Positions 57,655 through 64,000 of a DNA stretch of 64,000 nucleotides are shown here, piece after piece. Origin of the DNA: Lepisosteus oculatus (taxonomy: Eukaryota; Chordata; Actinopteri; Semionotiformes; Lepisosteidae); NCBI RefSeq assembly GCF_040954835.1, contig NC_090716.1, positions 13,019,275 to 13,083,274 on the forward strand. Reading direction: 5' to 3'. The translations under genes and the position numbers were made by a program. Below the pieces are notes generated by a model, which worked only from the letters and a program-made list of their open reading frames with translations, had not been told where the DNA came from and did not search any database. How positions within the stretch are numbered: position 1 is the stretch's first letter; each line of letters begins with the position of its first letter.

Positions 57655-57805
57655 TTCCCTGTTTTAGCAGTGTTTAGTGTTAATTTGTGGTTAGGGCTCT
57701 GGGTTACCACTGTAAGTTTGTGGGTTCAAGTCTCTTCTACAGAAGTTGTGGGTATATTTTTGAGCAAGGTACTGTACTTTGTTTTAATTACAGTTTGCTA
57801 TCCAG
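57655..57805 (+). mobile_element. tRNA-derived SINE fragment, third family
   Basis: It has gttagggctctgggttacca (A-box side), ttgtgggttcaagtctcttc (B box GGGTTCAAGTC) and tttgagcaaggtactgtact. It lies between CARS1 and NAP1L4. Confidence 0.6.
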
Positions 57806-58429
57806 CTGAAATCTAGCATTACCATCTGTAACCTTGTCACTATGGAAACCATGATAAGGCCTGATCTGATCTATAGAGATGAGTTTGGATTAAAAAAAAA
57901 CAAGTTTTAGCATAGCACTATATCGCGATTTATCTTTCTTTTATTAAACTCCTAGAGCTCAAAAACTCAAGACAATTCAACATTTCTTTCCAGTGCTAAT
58001 GAATCTTCAATCTTTGAAAAAACAATGTCTCATCCTGGAATATGTTATGCTTTTTTTGTTAGCCAAGGTTTTCAAGATGGACTCCACCCCCAACATATCA
58101 GCTTGCAAGACTCGATGTCTCTCCGTTTCCTTTCCTATGGACAGCTCTGATGAGGAATCGAAAAAGAAGCAGGCTGAGTACTGGTTAGAAAATGAGCCTT
58201 GGCCTTTCAACTAATCGGTCTCTTTTTTTGGTGTTAGTTCCTCTTTATCCCTCACCCACATTCATGTTCAAAACTAACAATCAATTGATTGTGCTCTGTG
58301 CTCCAGGTGCAAAACACTGGCTTTCCTTTAGCTTTCTCCGTCAATTCTCTTCCTTGCCGTCATTTGGAAGGTAAGCTTTGAATGTTTTCTTTCAAACCCC
58401 ACTTTTTAGTACTCAATTAATTTATTTAT

Positions 58430-58612
58430 CACAGACCTATACAACACATTTCCACAAAGTGCTTTACAGGTAATGGGGACTCCCCTCCACCACCAGTGTG
58501 CAGCCCCACCTGGATGATGTGACGGCAGCCAGAATGCGCCAGACACTGACCACACACCAGCTCTCAGTGGGGAGGAGAGCAGAGTGATGCAGCCAGTTCA
58601 GAGATGGGACTA
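58430..58612 (-). mobile_element. SINE3-like element, 3' fragment (reverse)
   Basis: The reverse-orientation copy reads aaagtgctttacaggtaatg, gtgcagccccacctggatga and ccagctctcagtggggagga. It lies between CARS1 and NAP1L4. Confidence 0.75.
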
Positions 58613-59280
58613 GGAGGGCATGAGTTTATTCTGATCATCTGTATAAGCAAGCACTACATCTTCCTTACTTATCGCTTCTCCACTCTAGTGGAGAGCAATA
58701 ATGCAACATTTATAAATGCTAAAACGCCATCTATCGCACGGCTCTCACACAGTCGCACATATGGGGGAGACAATTTAGAAACACCAGTTCATCTAGAGCC
58801 AGCGTGTTCTGGGAGATAACAGGAGCTTGGGGTGACGATCCACACGACCGAAGTCCAAACAGCAGGGCTCCTTTGTGCTGCGAGGAACCAACACTTACTG
58901 TCACGGCATACAGCCACCCTTAACCAACATAACCAGAGACTCCCAGCCCTTACTCAGTGTTACTTCTCGATCAGCAACACCCATTCGTTATTTACCGTAC
59001 ACGCCTCACTACCTCCCTCCCAGTTAGTGCAACTTGCCCGTTACTCAATTCCTTTCAGACCACTAATGACTGCGATGGCTTAGGCCTACTGCCGTCTTGT
59101 CTTTTAACCATCCGACGGCTTTAAAACTGCATAACACACAACACATAAACTGGACTAAGTACTCATCGCCGCCCTGCAAACATTTCTAATTTCGACTCCC
59201 TGCCTGCGGACTCCCCCGTCGCAGACAAGTAACCAATGGCGTGCGGCCTTGCTTGGAATTCCTCCTTCTCGTTAGGGCGC

Positions 59281-59367
59281 TTCGGCCAATCAGAGGCGGC
59301 GTTAGTGCGGGGTGAGGACCCTTCGTTGCGGCTGGAAGCGTGAGAAAAGAAGGCGAGCAGCTCTGAG
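59281..59367 (+). promoter_or_regulatory. NAP1L4: NAP1L4 CpG promoter and non-coding exon 1
   Basis: This is CpG-rich DNA with two CCAAT boxes (59233-59237 and 59286-59290). It is followed by a probable non-coding exon ending ...gcagctctgag with donor gtaata at 59368. It lies upstream of NAP1L4 coding exon 1 in the same orientation. The TSS is not resolved from sequence, and CpG-rich DNA continues to about 60050. Confidence 0.5.
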
Positions 59368-60942
59368 GTAATACACAGGCAGAAAAACTCGATCTTGCGG
59401 GGGGGAGGAAAAAATAAAACGTCGTTGATTTCGGTGGTAAATTATTGTTCTGATTGAGCGGAGAGGGGACGTCAGCGGGAGACTAGATCAGAGAGAATTG
59501 CTGCGTAATGTTGGCGAAATTCCTATTTAGGCACATGTGGGGGATTTAAGTGAGCTGGAAAGAAACAGGCGCGCCTGTCACCGAGGGAGAGAGAGAGAGT
59601 GAGTGAGGAGGAAAAAAAAAACTTCAGATGGACACTGGCAAACTGACTTTGAATGCGTTGTCGGGAGCTTAGTCGAGATCAGAAACTGATAACGCAGTCC
59701 GCCGCCGATCCCCGTCCGGGTGCAGACGGGCTGAAGACAGGCCGTTTTGTGCTGCATTTGATTTAAAGTTCTGCGTCTTGAGTTACTTGGCTGAGTAAGA
59801 CGATTTCACGTCGACGCAGTTCAAACCAGCCGGCGGACGCAGGTCGAAAATACACGACTCTTCCAGGTGACAGTTGCCAGTTTTTATATATAACATATCT
59901 GTTGTTAATTTCTGTTGGGGGGGCGTTGTTTATGCTTTTGAATCGCAAGGCAGCGAAGTGCCGTCCTCCTGTTTGACAGCCCGGCGGCGGGGGCTGTCGC
60001 CAGCGAGGGTGAAGAGCGACGCTTTGACCGCTGACTTGTTCATACCGAGCCACGCACAAAGTTTATTTCTCCATTCGAGTGAAAACTGGAAGCAGAGATG
60101 TAGAAACACGGACGCGTTGTCTCGTATCAAGCTGGCTGCGTTTGAAAGGCTCCACATCCGTCTTGTCATATGGCTTTTAATTAGACGTTTAATGTGTTGT
60201 TTAAAACTTTTTAAAAGTTAAATGCCGAGGGAAAAATCGTCAGAAACGATCTTGTATCCTTATTATTTTTTGCTGTCACCACCTCTTGGATGTCATTACG
60301 CGTCTTTGGTTTATTTTTGTATTGTGTACAACTTTTGTAAAAGTCACTGGTTTCACATATGAAGTGCTTGCAGTAGAAAATAGCGGACACACTGTTCAAT
60401 AATTACGGAAGAGAAACTTTTATGTCCTAAAGGATTTTTTTTCTGCTGCTCAAATTGTGGTCTGTAACTGCTGTTTCCTAGTTTACCTGATTTTGTTTTG
60501 TACTTTTGACACCAAGGTTACAAATCATGCTCAATATTTCGCCTTTCACCCGTATATGAAATTAAAAATGTTTGAATATCACTGTAACCCAATTCCGGGT
60601 TGGTGAATCTTGTATGCACGGTTTTGCGTTGGTATTGAAAGTAAGATTTGTATGGAAGCAGCTCTCGCTGTTGTTCAGGAGGCCGGATCTGCTTTCCTCA
60701 CCCGATTTCCTTGGCTTCAGCTGTAAGGATGATATTTTTCAGGAGGAAATGTTGTTGTACTGAAATCCCAAGTAATATTTTATGCTGCAATAACACCAGC
60801 AAGTGAGATGCACTGTACTATAGGAAAGAATGTTAATTGCACAACTAATAACAGCATGGGGTATAGGTCTCTCCTTTATGTACTGGTAGAGCATAGAGGT
60901 TGTTTTGTTCACACCGCTGATGAGCCTCGTCTTCTGTTGCAG
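59368..60942 (+). other. NAP1L4: NAP1L4 intron 1
   Basis: This intron lies between the candidate non-coding exon and coding exon 1. The left half is CpG-rich and includes a short GA run near 59588-59602. I see no other gene or repeat that I can name. Confidence 0.45.
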
Positions 60943-60965
60943 TCAGACGTGGCCCAGCTTTTGCG

Positions 60966-63607
60966 ATGGAGGGAGAAAAGAATGAAGTCAAAGGTAAATA
61001 TTGCACTCGTGGGTGATCCTTCTGATTCGTTTTTCAAGCAACTGACAGGGTTCCAGCAGTGTCTGCCAGGTCCTTCCTGCAAAACCTTTTATTCCGGTCA
61101 TGTCCCGGATGGAAAGTGGTGGTCTGAGGGTCCGAAAAGGTGCCGCTGTTTTTGTATGGCAGTGTCATTGAAACTGCATGAAAGGGGAGTGGCTGTCTGC
61201 ACTGGAGCACATCTGGCTTGGAAAGCCACTGCAGTCTGTGTTGCGTGTTGCATCCTGCATGCGAGTAAGACAGATGAAGTCAGGGCTTTCTGATCACAGC
61301 AGTTCAGCCTGGTTTTTTTCTTCTGCACAGGATGATCTAAATCCCCGTGGGGTATCATCCACTTGTCTCTAACCCGAGCTGTTTTGAAACTTGCAGGTGG
61401 CAGTAGTTGTTCTCCCATCATTCCTGACCCTGACCCTGACTGTAGGTTCGATTTATTCTTTCTGAAATGTCTCATAGCAGGAACCGAGCCAAGTGTGGTT
61501 GCTGGAATATTATACCCTTTGACACAGAATAAAAAGCACATCTTACACAAGTCACATTCAAAATACCCAAATTTGCATGGATATCCTGCTGCAGCACAAC
61601 CTCAGAGGAGTGATTTAATTCTCAACAAGTTCCACATGTAGTTCTCCCTGTGGACCCGTGAAGCTCTCTAGTAGGGATCTAGGGTTTCTGGAAGGGAATG
61701 TAGCAGGCTATGGGTGCCCTGCTGTGCATTCTCTGCCTAGCTGCAGTGAAAGTGCGAGAGTCTAGGCGAAGCACCTGTTCTGTCACACGCTTGTATAAGA
61801 TTTGCCCAATCACTTTGGGTATTATTTCTTCACTTGCATAAGCCTGTGTTGTTGTTCCTGGAGGCTAGCGCAAATGGTTTTATACTATTTACTGTACTAG
61901 GTACCATCCCATGTGTTGCAAACATTTATTGTGTACCTACATAAGCATTTTTTTACCCGCTCAAAACAGTTTGGATCTCCATTGTTTTGGAGTATTTGAT
62001 CGTGGGAGAATATCCTGCTCATTTGCAAGGCCTTCCTTCTCCTTTGAGCCATTGCTAACTCCACATTCCCCGGCCAGAGGACCTGCAGCTCTGTGGGTAA
62101 CTGCAGCTCTGCAGGCTTCTAGCAGGTTAGCAGGCTGGGACTTTCTGTTGGTCACAGTTCGACCTGCTCTCCCAGCAAGGACGTTTACTGTGGATGAGCC
62201 CTTGCTTGGTGTTAAGACAACTTGCCTCGGTCTGTCCTGGTGGGCCATGCGAATCAAACTAACTCAGAGACTTATTTTATTGTTTTATACGGCTGCGACT
62301 GTTTCAGAGCATTAGCATAAAACTCGTAGTTAGTAATGGAATCCAATGTGCACAGCGTATTCAGGCAATAAAAAGACGCAATCCAGTTCCTATTGTGATA
62401 TCTGAAATTTGGGTAAAATAAATAAGAGCTGCTTGTTTCTACTTTAGCAGGGTTTCCGGAGAAACCTGGGTTTCCCTGATGCCTCTCAATGTCACACGTG
62501 CCCTTACTGCAAACAAACAAGTGGATTTCATTATGCAGTCATTTCCCCAGAGGAGCAATTGCAGTACTGCTGAATGTTGTTGCAGTTAGTTAAAAGAGCT
62601 TCCTTAGAGCAGAGTCAGACTCGGCCTGCATACTCCTGTTAAAAAGGTCGATCTTGAACACTTGAAATTAAACATTAATGATACGCTGCCGTATATTTAG
62701 TTCAAAATAAACTGATTTTTGAATATTTGTTTGCTGCCTTGAATATTTTTGTTCATTAACCTGCAGGGATGTTCTCAACCTTTTAGATTAATATGAATAT
62801 TGTTAGTCATCACTATCAATAAAGCAGTTTTGAAGTTGTTAGGCTGTGAAGCAGTGATGCTGAAGTTTGCAGTGTGCATATCAGAGACTCAGCGCACGCC
62901 GGATAATTTGTATATATGGAGTCCATTATTGATTTTCCCAATTTATGAAAATTGTTCCATTTCTGTCTCCATTGAACGTGACCTACTGTAGGTTAGGGAT
63001 ACTGTTTAAAGTACTGAGTAATTAAATGTCATTTGCGTGGTAAGCAGTTCATTTAGAAGCCTTGTAGACATGAAGATCGTCTTATTTTCTGGAACACTCG
63101 TGATGCTTCTTCCCTGGCAGCGCTGTACCCAGGTGTCATTGAAAAGGCCACCACTCTCCACTTTTGTGTAGCATGAAAAACCAGCAGCAGTTGACAAGGG
63201 GGCAGGTGGGGCAGGTGGGGCAGGTGGGTGACTAGGGACTAGCAGGTTCACCTCCTACACTGTCAGCCGTGCTGATTGTGTTTTGGGGTTTTTTGAGATG
63301 AGGCGGCCTGTGTAAGAGAGGATAGACCCTCAGGGGAAGGGGGGGCAGGAGCTGGGTGGTTAGACCTGTCAGGGAGCTGAACTGGTTTCTCTCACTCCCG
63401 GTGTGAACTGTGTTCATTGTGCAATTCTTTTATTCTGTTTTATTTTTGGATGAAGATGGACATCTTTTATGAGTGTGTGATCCTATCCTTTCCTCTTGTT
63501 TGGGTAGGCAAGGTGGGAGATCAAGTTATGCAGAATCCTCAAGCCCTGGCAGCTCTTCAGGAAAGACTTGACAGTGTGTCCCACACTCCTTCCACCATCA
63601 TTGAAAG
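60966..63607 (+). CDS. NAP1L4: Nucleosome assembly protein 1-like 4 (5' end only)
   Basis: This encodes a histone H2A-H2B chaperone of the NAP family. Coding exon 1 is 60966-60993 (exon starts at 60943), beginning MEGEKNEVK. The next exon, 63508-63607, continues GKVGDQVMQNPQALAALQER and LDSVSHTPSTIIER, then donor gtaagg. DQVMQNP..LAALQERLD..PHTPS.YIE is the NAP1L4-type N-terminus; NAP1L1 reads QMMQNPQILAALQERLDG with a different follow-up. The phase is consistent (G|GC). The rest of the gene lies beyond the right edge. NAP1L4 lies next to CARS1 in the same orientation in human, which supports the call. The N-terminal leader is shorter than in mammals, so an additional upstream alternative exon is possible. 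Confidence 0.9.
60994..63507 (+). other. NAP1L4: NAP1L4 intron 2
   Basis: The intron lies between the two coding exons seen here. It contains small simple repeats, such as three copies of a GACCCT-type hexamer near 61418-61440 and three copies of gggcaggtg near 63201-63228. No gene or long repeat was recognised. Confidence 0.6.
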
Positions 63608-64000
63608 GTAAGGGATTCATTGTGTCACTGGTGAGCTAAACAGTAAACTGGTACGTCCATAACCCCTTATACAACCTGCCTGAGTGTTTCCTGAACACCC
63701 TATGGAATATAAAGAAACCTAGGACGTTTCCGAGATGAAGAACATGGTACCAACAAAAACTGTCAAGATGCATAATTCATTGTAATCTTTCTTTCTTAAT
63801 GTGATTGAAGAGGAATGATCAGAGATGACAACATCTCCAAATCTCTGACCAAATCCTCAGTTTAGGAGGCACTAATTTCTCTGGAAAACCCCAGTGTTGA
63901 GCAGTTCTGGTCAGTTCACGTGACAGTGGGGGCCGTCGTTTTGGCATCTGCTAGCAGCGCTCACTGTTAAAGCCTGGCTATGAAGTCGGCACTGGGCCAT
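63608..64000 (+). other. NAP1L4: NAP1L4 intron 3 (partial)
   Basis: The sequence after donor gtaagg runs to the right edge of the window. No exon or repeat was recognised in it. Confidence 0.6.

Larger units (their letters stand above)
55391..59280. other. CARS1/NAP1L4 intergenic region
   Basis: It is mostly non-coding, with SINE copies at 56.2-56.4, 57.7-57.8 and 58.4-58.6 kb. A short unexplained open frame ends at 58214 (see findings). Confidence 0.5.

Overview
This is a vertebrate nuclear window, almost certainly from a ray-finned fish. It has spliced genes with GT-AG introns, and the introns carry fish-type SINEs, including a 5S-rRNA-derived SINE3-like family and several tRNA-derived families. 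There are also L2-like LINE relics and a hAT MITE. The unsplit gene set and unusual linkage fit a non-teleost or early-branching ray-finned fish, but I cannot fix the species.

Three protein-coding genes are present. (1) Positions about 715-29,823, minus strand: CPT1A, the outer-mitochondrial-membrane carnitine palmitoyltransferase. It is complete, with 18 coding exon positions and one probable upstream non-coding exon. (2) Positions about 33,250-55,390, plus strand: CARS1, cytosolic cysteinyl-tRNA synthetase. It is complete in 23 coding exons and has an in-frame cassette exon for the N-terminal GST-like domain. (3) From about 59,290 to the right edge, plus strand: the 5' end of NAP1L4, a nucleosome assembly protein. 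Only the first coding exons are inside the window. CPT1A and CARS1 are divergent, and CARS1 and NAP1L4 lie in tandem as they do in human 11p15.5. The three genes belong to unrelated pathways (fatty-acid oxidation, translation, histone chaperoning) and share no operon-like logic.

The most interesting observation is in CPT1A. The position after exon 8 holds two alternative exons, A (15,203-15,290) and B (13,558-13,642). They encode two versions of the same 28-29 residue substrate/malonyl-CoA-binding segment. A matches liver-type CPT1A, while B resembles muscle-type CPT1B. Using both exons or neither gives an early stop, so the reading frame itself enforces mutual exclusion. Insects are known to use alternative exons at the corresponding place in their single CPT1 gene, so this looks like the same regulatory solution in a fish.

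The rest is repeat-rich non-coding DNA: introns, a roughly 3 kb CPT1A/CARS1 intergenic region, and a roughly 4 kb CARS1/NAP1L4 intergenic region. Within CARS1 intron 13, the core of a tRNA-derived SINE has expanded into a 52-bp minisatellite. Between the two alternative CPT1A exons sits a hAT MITE with a perfect 8-bp target-site duplication.
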